A DNA stretch of 64,000 nt, from positions 13,640,001 to 13,704,000 of the forward strand of contig NC_079887.1 of the NCBI RefSeq assembly GCF_029227915.1, read 5' to 3'. Positions 46,193 to 58,480 of the stretch are shown here, piece by piece. The notes below the pieces were generated by a model, which worked only from the letters and a program-made list of their open reading frames with translations, did not search any database and had not been told where the DNA came from. Within the stretch, counting starts at the first letter, position 1, and every line of letters starts with the position of its first letter. A program made the translations under genes and the position numbers. This stretch comes from Hydractinia symbiolongicarpus (lineage: Eukaryota; Cnidaria; Hydrozoa; Anthoathecata; Hydractiniidae).

Positions 46193-48827
46193 AAACATTA
46201 AAACGAAGTCTTTAGTGCTTTTTGAATTAATTTGAGTTAAATCAAGTGTTTTCATAAAACAGGCTTGTTCTTTTCAACTAAACTTGTATGTTTGAAGAAA
46301 AACGACGGAAGCAAGCGGGAATTTTAAATTCCTAATTCAACATTCCTCCTCGGATGTTTTTACAATATAATAAGGGTATTTGCCCAGGTATTTATTCCGC
46401 AGGAAGGTATGTTTAAATTTACCGTAAAATTTCCCCACTAATTTAGATTAACCTTTCGTCCGTTCCCATGTGAGCAATGCTTTGTCAACACAATATCACC
46501 ATGACTACATCTGTGTTTGTAAGCAGTGTAGTCAAGGAAACATTGAAGTGCGCAGAAGAACGGATCTGCTATTTTCAATCGTGACGTGTTCTAACACATG
46601 ACAATTGCTACAAATATAAACCTACTAAACATCATTTTTGTCCAAATTACTTAACCTTAACTAAGATTTAGTTACCAAAGAATGTATATTGTAATTAGAG
46701 TTGAACAAAGACTAAACATTTCGCAGCGTAATATTGTTAGAGTTAACCTTTTTTCTATAAATGCAATCACTGCAGCTTAAGATCAAGATTACTTTCGAAA
46801 TAGCTATAACTTACAAATCACCTTTCTCCAATTCTCAACTTTTTTAAACAAAACAAAACAAACATATGATTTTTGAAATTCTCTCCTGAAACTTTATAAA
46901 ATGTGAATTCTTCAGATTCATACATCAAACAAACAACCTGGTAAGACAGTACTTTTTAATTTTGTACTACTTAACCTCTTATGAAGCTTGTTAGTACAAG
47001 TTGAAAATTAAAAGACGTTGACCGTAACATTAACACCACCAAAACATTTTCAAATGTCGGGAAATGTGAAGTTATTAGCAAAATCAGTTATCACTGTGAG
47101 GAAGATTGCCTTTTATATTGTTTTCGACTTATTTATCTTTATCATCCGCCATTTCTAAGGGACAAAAAAAAGAGGGCAAGCCATACCAATTTCTATTCAG
47201 CAGATGCAACATCGCGATTCATTGAATATCATGATTTATCCTTTCGAGGTAAGTAACATTTCATGAGACGCAATCAAATAACAAATTGTCTCACCAAGGA
47301 CAGATAAAACTAATATTCAACAACATCTAACATGTAATTTGTGTTTTGTTATGTGCCGAAACTGTTTCTCAATGAAGAAGAAGGCAAGAAAACAAGAAAT
47401 TGTTTTAGATGTTTGCAGAATTATTTACGGCTCTTTATACAGAATAAAAACGTCACAGCATCTATATAAATTTACACTCTTATAACGCTATTATTAGTGT
47501 TTGTCCTTTTCTAATTGGCAAAAAATCATTTAGAATTAGGTAAAACGATGGTCTGCAAAGAGTAAACAAGACGTATGATATACCCAAACAACCTCGCGAA
47601 TAAAGTTTACAAAAATCAAATTGTGATTTTGTTACGAAGTTAGACACGACATATTTTGCTATTCAGATACGCAATAATATTTGTTACGCACTACGCAGTT
47701 ATTTATAAAATTGATTTGTGAGATTGCCTTGAACGAAAAATTCCTCGAAAAGTCAATTTTCGATGGGTCACTTTGGGGTAAACTGTCTGAAAGGACGAAG
47801 AAAGACCACAAGCCCCACGTTAGTTTGCGAAATTCAGTAATTCAGTACCCCCTCCCCACCAAAAAAAAAAATTAAATACGAGTAAATCTTTATTGTTCGA
47901 AAAAAGAAATAGCTGCAGTTAAAAAAATATATTACTAGAAGAAAATTTACGTTCTTTCGGAGTGTTTCCGAAGTCTATGTTGGCGTGTTATTAGGGTAGC
48001 AAAAAGAATTTCGTTCTCGCTTTTATTTATTTATGGCGGAGCGTCTTCGTTTTTCTTTTATGTATTGTTGTGGAAATTTTAATTTTCGCAAACTACTTTC
48101 CAGGCATTTGGGGAGACCTTAATTCTGCCAACATTCACTTTCGAAAACTTTGGTAGAAACACCTTAACTTTACCAGTTAGTTAAATAAAGCTTTGGAACA
48201 CTTATCTTATCTTTTTTTTAAAAAAAAAAGTAAAAATAGTTACCAAGATGAGATTTGAACACACAACTATTCCCGTGTCGGTGCTCAGAGAGGCAAAAAT
48301 TTCCATTCTTGCAGGACACATTTGCGTTTTAATACAAGCTCACGAGCTTATAAAAACAATTTATTTTCAACAATTTAAATTCTCCATTACCTGCAGTATC
48401 AGTAGAATTATTAGTAGACAACGCATTTTTGTTCTCAGCGACACTTAATTTTGGCTCAGGTTTAATGTTGCTTAAGCTTCTGTGTATTTTACGAAATTCA
48501 CGTGTTTCCTTCCAGTAAGATCGGTTTGTCGTACGAAACTTCTGATTTTTATAATCAGGCAAAACTCTGAAAACTTTCGGTGTTTAGTGATTCCTGTCGC
48601 TCGTCTTTTTTGTTCTGTTGCTTACAAAATGCTTCGTTAAAGAAACCGAGTGTAGTTTTGCTTATAAGGTGTTGCTTATAAAAAAGTGCAGACTGCAACA
48701 TATTGTTTGTTGAGAAAAAACCAATAAAAGTACTGAAAATTAATCGCGTTTTTTATAAAAAAAACCCATAGTCTGCTAAAAAATGTAATGCGGGAGGATT
48801 TTATTTTAGGGTGAAGAACTGGTTTTC
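46193..48827. repeat. 2,635-bp tandem duplication, copy 2
   Basis: Direct copy of 43558-46192; homology ends at GAACTGGTTTT, after which unique sequence (CGGGATG) begins. Near-zero divergence implies a very recent duplication or an assembly duplication. Confidence 0.95.
48391..48566 (-). CDS. candidate internal exon of an unknown gene (copy 2)
   Basis: Same sequence and splice sites as 45756-45931, carried along by the tandem duplication. If the exon is real, the gene would contain it twice or exist as two partial copies. Confidence 0.3.
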
Positions 48828-50340
48828 GGGATGAAAAAGCACTGTTCACTATTCGTTTGGGGCAGGTGTTTTTGGTTTACAAATATTCCTTTTTTGTAGA
48901 AAATTTTATGGAGTCGTAGCAGTTGCTCCCTAATGTTTTTCGGCTGGACCATATTACAGACTTAAAGATCAAATAGAGTAACTTAGAAACTCGAGGACTG
49001 CCACTGCATTTGCAATCGTACTTATAATGCTCTCTAAACGAAACTAAAAAGTTACTTGCGTTGTCTGAAAACGTAGATCGCAAGATTAGTAGTTTGATTT
49101 AATTAAACTTCCCTTGAGATTTCTAATAGCTGCGAATGTACTTTAACATCAGCTGTTAGATACGTTTATTGGTACTAGAACTTGATTGCCTTCAACAAAA
49201 CATTGACGAATGGTAATTATTCACATTATTTGAACGAATTTTAACACATCACAAAAAAAAAACAGGTAAGTTTTACACTGCACCTAATAAAAGCTAAAAA
49301 TATCCATTTTCTAAATTTAGTGTTATAAGCCCTTTTTAACGACAGCGCAAGTTCAATTTTGGTTAAGAATCTGTCTGGATACCATCAAAAACTATTTTTT
49401 GTGATTTATGGATACATATTTTATAATACTTCCTGAAAATTGAACCTATCCATCGTGAAGGAGCTTAATGAGTGTCTATTAAAGGAAAATAATGTATTGC
49501 ATTCACCTTTGTACAGAATTTTTTTGTGAGGTGACTTAAACAATACGGATGTTTATTCCAGAAACTTTACTTTATTCTATTTATTAACTACGTTTTTGAC
49601 CCAAATAATACGAATGTTTAATCCATAAGCTTTACTTCATCCTTTCTTCTTTAAAAATGCTTGAACATGAAGCTTTTAAGGATAAAAGTGATTTCCTTAA
49701 GGTTTCAGGTTTTCCCAAATTAGAATGTTGCTACCTAAATGAGATATCTTTAAGACTTTGTACCAAGACAAAATATTAACGCTCTATCAACCATAGAGAC
49801 ATTATAAATTATCTTTTAATATCTTTTAATAATATCTCTATGTATCGACTAAACAAATTCACAGAGGATAAGAATCATATAAATTAAAAACGTTATAATA
49901 AGAATGAAATATATAGTATAGTGAAATAAATAATATAGTTGCTGCACCAAAGAATTGTTCATTGTCTGACAGGTAGTCAGACAATGAACTCACTTCCAAT
50001 AAAATCAATAATGAACCTTGCTAATTACCGACGAATTTTATTGATTCGTTCACCTTTTAACGTGTTTTGCTTTTCACATTAAAATTTAAGACTTCTGGCA
50101 GGGAAAGATGACATAAATTGAGGTCACTTCTATTAAATATTTTAGGTACTGGCAAAGAAATCACATCCGCAGGAACGTGGGTTTTATTAGGACTAAATTA
50201 TAGTCATTTAAGTGATAAAACAAACGGTAAAGCAAAATTCTATAATTTACGACTGTTAGAAACCAATTATTTGTTAATTAGATCATTTCTGCCCACGTTT
50301 CCGATGTGTTACTTTAATGTATCTTCCAAAGCATATATAA
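48828..50340. other. non-coding upstream region of the GPCR
   Basis: AT-rich sequence without recognisable genes. It contains an inverted repeat GTCTGACAGG/TAGTCAGACAATGAAC near 49.96-49.99 kb (TTCATTGTCTGAC against GTCAGACAATGAA), a 13-bp hairpin with a short loop. Confidence 0.4.
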
Positions 50341-50626
50341 ATTGGGAGTAATCACTTGGCTATCAGCTAAGGCAAGATTACGCAGATTGTAGGATCAATA
50401 AGAACCTCACATTGCAGGATTCTCTCAGGTAAGTAGTTTGTAAACACTGCTGCTTAAGTAATTAATTAATTCCTTCATAAAATTACAAGGACCCTATTAG
50501 AGTATTCTTAAATGTTCATTTGAATCTACCAAGCTTTCCATGGCATTAAAGTAGAATAACATTGCAGTTTGTCAAATGTAGCATTGCGTGTAACTTGATT
50601 TTTATTACTTTTAGATCGACATCAGC
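50341..50626 (+). promoter_or_regulatory. probable 5'-UTR exon and intron of the GPCR gene
   Basis: A consensus donor CTCAG|GTAAGT at about 50428 and a pyrimidine-rich acceptor TTATTACTTTTAG at about 50614 frame an intron of about 185 bp, 12 nt before the GPCR ATG. The upstream exon start is not determinable. Confidence 0.5.
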
Positions 50627-51844
50627 ATGACTGGTCTGCAACAGAACGAGATAATATATATTGCAGTCCTTAGCGTGCTCATTGCTCTCATTTTGGTTGG
50701 CAATATTTTATTATGCATCGTTTTCTTCCTGTATCAAAGACTACGCACAGTTACGAACTATTTTATCATATCCTTAGCGTGCAGCGATATATTTGTTGCG
50801 TTGGTTCCCATGCCGATTTTCTTGTACTTTATCATAAAGAAAACCTGGCCACCAATGATACAAAGTGACACGTTTGCATTGATTGACGTGATCACATGTG
50901 TATCATCTATTGGAAACTTAACTTTGATAAGCATTGACAGATACTTTGCTGTTGTCGTTCCACTTAAACGTAAGGCGTATATGACAAGAAGGAAATCTTT
51001 GTTTATGATTGGATTTATTTGGATTTGGAGTGTGAGTGTTGCTTCAGCCAATCAGTTACTTCCCTTTAATGAATATACATACGTTATCATGTTACTTGGT
51101 GTGCTCGCTCCCTTCATTATCATGATTTTTGCGTATGTTGCAATTTTTTACACAGTACAAAAAAGTCGAAAAGTGTCGAAAAGATCAGTGGCAAGGGAAT
51201 GGAAGGTAGCTAAGACAATTTTAATTGCTATCACTGTCTTCTTCCTGTGTTGGACACCGTTCTTAGTTGTGAATCTCTACGTAGTAATGACAATGAAACC
51301 AGTTTCACAAGTTCTTGTCTACGGCGTAAAATGGCTACAGTATTTTAACAGTTCCTGTAATCCAATTATTTATGGATTATTTCATGATCAATTCGCAACA
51401 GCGATTAAAAGTTTTTTGAGGAAGTGCTTAGGAAAGCCGGATACACCTTTTAAGAAGGGGAGCCAATACCCGTCAAAACTTACAATGAGCACTGGGGCGA
51501 AATCTTTGCGTTTCGATGGAAGCTCGAAAAACTCTGTTTCTTTAGGACGTAAAGAATATCAGGATGAAAATTTGAAACATGAAAAAGTGTTAAATCAAAC
51601 CAACAAGCTAAACTCAATCAATGAATGCCAGGAAGCAGTTGAAGAAGTTGCAAGTAAGAGAGAGCAATTGGCGAAAGAAGTAACCCAAAACGAAATGTTG
51701 AGGGACATGCGAAAATCAGAAGATGGAGAAATTGTGATAATCGTTGAGCAATCAAAAGAAGATACTCATGAGACAAGTCACAGCAAAGTTAAAGACGAAA
51801 TGGCAAAGGAAAATAATGTGGAGACGAATGAAATTGTGGCTTGA
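50627..51844 (+). CDS. rhodopsin-family GPCR, aminergic-like, single coding exon
   Basis: 405 aa seven-transmembrane receptor. Class A landmarks: Asn26 (1.50), Asp54 (2.50, ACSD), DRY 104-106, Trp132/134 in TM4, Pro162 (5.50), CWTP 208-211 and NPIIY 245-249. Asp87 falls at 3.32, Trp236 at 7.40 and Tyr239 at 7.43, the residue set that contacts the amine in biogenic-amine receptors, so an amine-like ligand is plausible. The usual Cys at 3.25 is Ser80, and the second extracellular loop is very short and without Cys, so the conserved TM3-ECL2 disulfide is missing. TM5 lacks the catecholamine serines (Ile154, Gly158). The N-terminus is only about 8 residues and the 145-residue tail is charged (Lys/Glu-rich). 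The intronless coding region is common in cnidarian receptor expansions. A decayed relative is at 34.1 kb. Ligand unknown. Confidence 0.92.
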   Translation: MTGLQQNEIIYIAVLSVLIALILVGNILLCIVFFLYQRLRTVTNYFIISLACSDIFVALVPMPIFLYFIIKKTWPPMIQSDTFALIDVITCVSSIGNLTLISIDRYFAVVVPLKRKAYMTRRKSLFMIGFIWIWSVSVASANQLLPFNEYTYVIMLLGVLAPFIIMIFAYVAIFYTVQKSRKVSKRSVAREWKVAKTILIAITVFFLCWTPFLVVNLYVVMTMKPVSQVLVYGVKWLQYFNSSCNPIIYGLFHDQFATAIKSFLRKCLGKPDTPFKKGSQYPSKLTMSTGAKSLRFDGSSKNSVSLGRKEYQDENLKHEKVLNQTNKLNSINECQEAVEEVASKREQLAKEVTQNEMLRDMRKSEDGEIVIIVEQSKEDTHETSHSKVKDEMAKENNVETNEIVA

Positions 51845-53750
51845 TTTGAACACCACTAGAAGGATTTTTAAGAAACGAGACGAAATATTTTAACTATCCG
51901 TATTTTGATCCTAGATTTGTGTTTTTAAACCGGGCTATAACGATCTAATTAACTATATTATTGTTTTCTATTGCAATGTATTTCAGCGCTTGGACCTCGT
52001 TTTTCCCAGGAACGACTTTGAGCGACAACAACGACAGCTTTCATCCTAGATTTCTATGAATGTTGCTTCTGAATTCACACCCGAGATTTAGGTAAATGAG
52101 AAAAACACTTCTACATTGCTGTAAAACTGATTCTACGAATTGCTGTTTTTTCATCCTGCTAAATATATTTTCCTGTCGCGGTACCAGCAATTAAAAGGGT
52201 GAAAGCTACACATCTAATTTGAAAAAACTTATTCGTGTTATTTTCGGGTGCAGGCAAATGGTGTAAATTCAAATTGTACAGGAAAGGTATCCAGGCCTAA
52301 CATACAGGTGAGCAATGCGCATTTTCGCTAAGCTTCATAACCTTTGTTACAAACATTTAGGCTTTAATCACACGATGACCTATTTTTTCTTGTTTGGCGC
52401 TTGTTCTACAGTGCAAATTATATCGTAATTGCACTGCTCGGAGTGCAAATATTTCTTAATTGCACTCTAGAATCTTAACTGCACTCTTTAAGGAGCGTCG
52501 ATAATTTATAAAATATATATCATGTTATAATTCGAACTATATTAAAAAAGCCCATAAAACATAAGGTAAGAAAAAGGTCATAAAACAATAAGGCCTATTA
52601 AATCTGAACAAGAGAAAAAAAGCATTCGATATAGAAAAAAATATATTTTCTAAAGCGTTTACTTGCCGCTTGAAATAATTACTGTTTCTTTTGGATTCAT
52701 ACCCATAAATATTTACTTTCTCGCGTTGTATGACAAGTCAAAAAAGATATCTTTACAATGAATCGAACTAATTATAAATCAGCTAATAAAAAAATCAAAA
52801 CATTGAAATTGACATCCTGTGCTACTCTTACAAAAATAGTTCATTGTGTGACTAGCTCGTAATCGAACGTTTACTCGTGCAATTGGAAATAACCGAGCTC
52901 GTAACTTTTTTGCTTTTTAAATTTATCCTCGTCTTACGGACTCAGAAAATTAAAAGCATTTGATGTCGCTGAAAAATGTCGACAAATTAAACGTCACGAT
53001 GTCAATAACACGAATTTAAAGGAGAAGTAAACTGCGATGCAGCACAGATGCTGAAAAAAATTTCATGATGAGTGTTGATTTTAAAGATTAGACCAACTGG
53101 CTTTAGTCGTCTTTCCATAACAAATTCCAAGTGTATATAAATTTTGTTTACATCTTTACGAGTGCCGAATTATTTAAAATTAAGTAGTTTTACACATTTG
53201 CCAAAAAGTGGCAAAATTAAAAAAAAACAATTGGATATATTTCTTTTTTTGTGATGGTCACGGTTCAATATACACAAAATAAGTAAACAGGAAAAAGCTA
53301 AAGAACAAAATAGCAAAATGAACATATTTTTATTATTTTATGCTATTGAACTTAAAAAACAAATTTGTAAGTGAAGATAAGGAAGTAAAGATTCGCCATT
53401 AAAGATTAATCCACCATATTGCGCGTTCGATTTGTTGTTGAATATTTCCGGTCCGTAAATTTATTCAAATTTGGCACCATCTTATCATAACAAACTTCAT
53501 CAACAACAACAACCTTTAATAACAAGCTGGTAGTATATTGTGTTAAGGGATTTAAAACACGAAAAAAATATTGCCGATGGTCATGACAGATATTTATTAA
53601 GTCTAAATAAAATTATCTCCAGATTTACGGCCTGCGGACACATTATCTACATTTATCGCAACTTTAGCATAAAAAAAACCCAGCAAACAGCCGCTGTTAA
53701 CACCAGGCTGAGCGCTTTACAAAAAAACAGTTTCGCACATACTTTAGGGG
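51845..53750. other. GPCR 3' flank, no gene recognised
   Basis: Non-coding. A terminus-like TTTAAAGGAGAAGTAAAC at about 53.02 kb resembles the left end of the TTAA-type MITE at 57.8 kb, without a matching right end. Short repeats of GCACTC words at 52.43-52.49 kb. Confidence 0.35.
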
Positions 53751-54285
53751 CACAAATTTCGCAGGCAGAAATTTTCGCGAGGATAAAAAATCGCGAAATT
53801 TTGCGAAGTTAATTTTTGCGAATTCTACTTCTGGAAGAAATTTTACAGAAAAAAATTTCGCGAATTTTCTAAAATCTTCATTTTTGGGAACAACAACTTT
53901 CGCGAATGACAATGAATTTCAATGAAAAAAATTGATTTAAAATCAAATATCTATCTTTCCAATGAAATAACAATACTACTGCATATATAATGTATGAAAA
54001 CATACAATTTACTAGTTTTCCTTGTTTTCCTCCCATTTTGAATCTTCATCACTACTATAGCTGATTTCTCCACATTGAGTTTTAAGGCTATTTTTCGGCT
54101 TGATTATTTTTTTCGTTGTGATTCTATTATTTCTACCATTGTCCTCGCAGCCCTCGTTATTTAAGAGTTTTCGACTTTTAAAACTTTGATTTTTCGCGAA
54201 AATTTCGCGAATTTCAGGTTAAATTTCTCACCGGGCAGAAATTTTGGCGAAAAGGGGCCAAAGTCGCGAAAATTTCTGCTTTAAT
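53751..54285. repeat. CGCGAAA-rich repeat with inverted ends
   Basis: GCAGAAATTTTCGCG at 53765-53779 is the exact reverse complement of 54265-54279. The interior has many AATTTCGCGAA words on both sides and an AT-rich middle. A 0.5-kb foldback element or MITE is possible, but since the same words recur internally, the ends are uncertain. ORFs here on both strands are compositional. Confidence 0.45.
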
Positions 54286-54407
54286 AAGCATATTCATATA
54301 TTCATCGTGACTTTGGTTAAAAAAAATTCAGGTAACTGAATCCTGTTCAGTTAAAAAAATACTCTCTATTTTGCAGCATAAGTTTTCATAACAGTAATAA
54401 AAGTTGT

Positions 54408-56150
54408 AGCCGCCTAACTGCATTTGGTTACTTTCAATTTTAAGCCAGAGGTAGCTAAGAAGCTAGCTAGATAGGCACTATTTTATTATAAAAATAAATA
54501 ATATTGGCTAGGATAAAAAGCTGTTATACCAAACTGAATAGAAATAACTAAGGCTAGTTAGATAGCTGGTTATAGAATGCTCCTTAAAAATCTTCGTTCC
54601 CAGTTAAAAATTCGAAATATGGTGCGTTTAAGATTTGTACATGGCTAAAAAAAGTGACAATATATATCGTCATCATGCTCCTTCGTTGGCATGTCCCGGC
54701 CGCGAAAATCTTAGATTGGTTTTTCAATAAATCAGGCGCTTTGATTAGTATACTGCATGCGAGCGGTCAAAACAAAGTCAGTAAAACTATCAGTAAAACA
54801 GTCCTATTTGTTTTCTGTGGCTCCTGAGCGGAATAACCAATTGAGATCATGGGGGTAGTTATTAATAAAAATGGGGTAACAACGGTTTGTAAACTGTGTT
54901 TTCATTTCAGGTAAAATTGCGGGAAAGTTATATCTTTTTTAAATATATTACACCTGAAACGCTTCAATGTTGTGTGTGCTTATCTCGATTTACTTTTATA
55001 TATTTTGTATACTTGTACAAAAGCGCTTCACCTGAATGTGTGACACAGTTCATAGTTTAACTAAGTGCTTATTAAGCGCTTAACGTAGCGTTCAAGACCG
55101 GGTAACACGGTTACTTTTGGCGTAACCCAGCATTTCGATGCCTGGCTAGTCTCTGTAATGATAGCCGTCGTTTGTCTGTCTGTTCAAAAGGGTTATCGAT
55201 ATTCCTATAATCTTTCTGCGATATTTTAGAAACAAGGGGTTGTTTAGTCAAACTTTATGCCAACTTCAATTTAAATAAACACACAGGGAACAGCCTGTCG
55301 TTACCCCGTCCAGCTAAAACATTCGGTCAGCCATTTTAATTAGGAAAGTAATAAAATGTATAGCTACATAACTGCATTTAGCATTAGAATTGTTGCTTAA
55401 GAATATTGTTATAGCCAAACTGCATTTAGTTACTTACACTTCTTAGGAAGAGATAGCTAAAGAGATACTTAGATGTTCACAACCTTAAATAAATGGTATT
55501 GCCTTGGAAAAAAGATTCTATATTAAACTGAATAACACCCTAAAAAGAATAGAAGTAAATAAGCCTACCTCGTTGGTATAAGGATGTTCCCTCAAATTCT
55601 ACGTTCATAGCCAAAGTCTTAAAATTGGTGATTTAAGATTTGTACATGGCCAAAAAATATATGTAACTTAACATGTGAAAACATACAAAAAACATATATT
55701 ACAAAATAAAAAGATTTTGAAGATAAAAAAGTCAAACAGAAACCTGCAAGCCTAGCATTAAACACACCACTTCCAAAATCAAAAAGGCCTTGGGGCTCTT
55801 CTTTATACGTTTTCTCGTCGGCATATAGTGGTTTTCCAAAAGAGTCGGGCGTTGAAATTGGCTCCTACACACGGGCTGAATAAGAACTTCAAAAGAATAG
55901 GAACAAGTAAAGCTAAGTATAGTTAGCTAGCTAGCCAAGCTGGTTCAAAATCTATGTTCCTCACTAAAAGCCTATAATTGGTGTTTTAAAATTTGTAGGT
56001 GGGTAAAAAAACGTAAAAATATATATGTGCCTTAACATGTGAAAACAGAAAGAAAACAAATACTGCAAAATTAAAAAGCTTATAGGAGAAAAAAAAAGAA
56101 AGCAAATCTGCAAACCTGACACCATCACTTCCAAACTAAAATGGCCTCCG
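54408..56150. repeat. three diverged direct copies of a few-hundred-bp repeat
   Basis: Starts at about 54408, 55361 and 55865. Shared landmarks in order: AACTGCATTT with GTTACTT (first two copies), AAACTGAATA, a CTTCGTT/CTACGTT/CTATGTT word, AAGATTTGTACATGGC or its variant, TTAACATGTGAAAACA (last two), and CCACTTCCAAAATC or CACTTCCAAACT. No coding potential. Confidence 0.55.
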
Positions 56151-57835
56151 TAGCATGTTTCTGTTGTTTATACTGTAGTGGCGTGATTCCGAAATTCTCC
56201 CGAAATTAAGCTGCGTCCAACCGAAAAGCGGAGGTCTGTAAAAAATAGGCCCTGCGACAATTTTCCGAAAAAAACTGCACGCAACAAATCACGGAAAAAA
56301 CAAGTACCGCTATTATTGAAGAGATTTGTTTAAGCACAAGTAAAACAGCTAACTAGAAGTATTGCTTTGTAATGCACTGTAATCTGACATTAGGATCCAT
56401 TAAGCATTTGCTTATTTAAACTGCGTAATTATTTTCCATAGTTTCATCAATGACAATGAGTGGATTGTGGAAAGTGTTTAAATAATTATCATCATTTTTA
56501 TTCTTGTAGGCTTTAAATAACCAGACAATTGTAACTTCCGAATCAATATTCTAGCTATACTGACGTTACTACGCAATCAACTTTGTTTAAGAGGTCTAAT
56601 TTCTGGCATTGTTTCAAGTAAAAAGAGCGCCAAGCGGTGCGAAAACCTCTTTCTCAAGGTTTTTATTTTTTATTTTTTTTATAAATAAAAAGCCTTAACA
56701 ATTCTTGCTGACGAGGATATTGTAGGTGTATATATCGTGCAAAATGAATTTAGTAACCCTGTCACCTCTGTTGGGTCTCATTATGGCCTCACCGTCACGG
56801 TTTTATTCTGAATATAATTAAAATTTCCCCAAATTTTTACTGACCTAACCACATATTTTCAACTATTCAACCCCAAAATATATGTACTGTTGTTGGCTAT
56901 TGTTACTAATTACATACAGTTTTTAAAAAACATTTACAATTTCAAGCAAATAATTCTAACAAAACCAATACTCATTTATTTGACTGCAGATAAAAAGAAC
57001 ACGCTAAATTTTAAGAAAATGATACTCCAATTCTCATAATATGATGTCACAGATCAGTCACGTGAGCAAATTTGGGGAATGGTTTTTTCTCTATTCTTTT
57101 AAGCATAACTAATCCAACTGATTAGATTCACTAACATCAACATCCATCATAAATTCACTTCATTCAAATAGCAAATAGATTGGAAGGCGGTCTGTAAAGA
57201 AGACTTCGGGTATGTGTATTGATGTTTAATCGGTTTAATTTCAAATATTGCTCAGAACATTTGTTTGCTGTTTACAAACTAAGAATAAAACTTCGACAGG
57301 AAGATTTTTTAAGAACAGGAGTGTTTGGTCTTAGGCGTAAATACATTGCGTTCTTTCAAGACCTATAAATATTGCTTAGAGGGGTAGAGGGGGAGTAATG
57401 AATAAAAATTCATAGTAGTAATTGTCGTATTTACACTTTACAAGTTTTACAAGACTTTAACAAGACTTTGCATATGAAAGAGATAACGTCATTTTACTTA
57501 CACTACTGTGACTTATGAGAAACAAACTATTCTTGTTGTATTCAAAATATGTATAAAAAAAGGCGCCCAGTTTGACTGAATGGGCGTTTATTCATCACTG
57601 GGCCCTTAGAACTTTTGATCAAAGGCAAAACAAAAAGCATCAAGAAACATTAAATACTACAGTTGTTATTCGATCTGTAAAACTTAGTTTCATCCTGGCG
57701 TTAATTAGTGTAAGCCGGTTGGTTAATTGCAGTCACTTTTTTAACGCCCAATGGGAACGTCCATGACTACGTAGCACACCTGTTTTAACTCCGATTAGCG
57801 CGAGGGCTCAATATCAAACATTTTTGATATTTTAA
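56151..57835. other. non-coding, no gene recognised
   Basis: AT-rich. A 64-codon plus ORF at 57572 starts from a non-ATG-supported context and shows no motif. Confidence 0.35.
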
Positions 57836-58476
57836 AGGAGAAGCGAACCAAAAAATTATTTTGTGGCAGCCAGAAAATAAATTTTAGGCGAAAGAAAATT
57901 TTTTATAGATTTCTAAATCCTAAAATCTATTAACATAACTACTATAGTAACAAATAAATAACTATATTTCAAAACTGAGTATCTATATATCTTCCTAGAA
58001 ACATTTTTACGGAAGTTTAACAGCTGCACAGGGTGAAAAGAAGCAGGTTTCAAATGTATCTACCAGTTCACATCAGAAAGAAGATCTTTGATTCGAGATA
58101 ACTAAGAATATTATACGATTGTAGTAACAGTATTTTATAACATTCGGTTAAACATTCGGTAAGTTCAGAAGTATAGAATATTAAAAAAAATTCGGTACAT
58201 GTTGTTCAACATTCTTCCTATCTGATCTTCAAATTTTTTTGCTTAAATTATTTTGTGTATATTGAAGTGTATACCATTGTTTTTTAATTTAGCTACTCGC
58301 TTAGCAAATACTCAATTTTAAATAATCCCCACTCAAAAAGATGTAAACAAAATTGATTTACAGTGAATAGTGATTTTATGGAGCAGAAGAACAAGCCAAT
58401 CAGTCTGGTCTTTAAAATTAACATTTAGCATGAACTTTTTTTCAACAGCAGTGCCGCAGCGCAGTTAGCCTCTCCT
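57836..58476. mobile_element. 641-bp TTAA-type MITE
   Basis: Flanked by TTAA on both sides (57832-57835, 58477-58480). Inverted ends are AGGAGAAGCGAAC and, reading the right end inward, AGGAGAGGCTAAC. No transposase. TTAA targets are typical of piggyBac-type transposases; that assignment is inference. Related ends occur on the element at 19991-20260. Confidence 0.6.
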
Positions 58477-58480
58477 TTAA

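Noticed and set aside
45046-48448. 64- and 66-codon plus ORFs repeated at a 2,635-bp offset
   Set aside because: Their conservation is explained by the perfect duplication; the first starts at TTG and runs into a poly-A tract, and neither has a motif.
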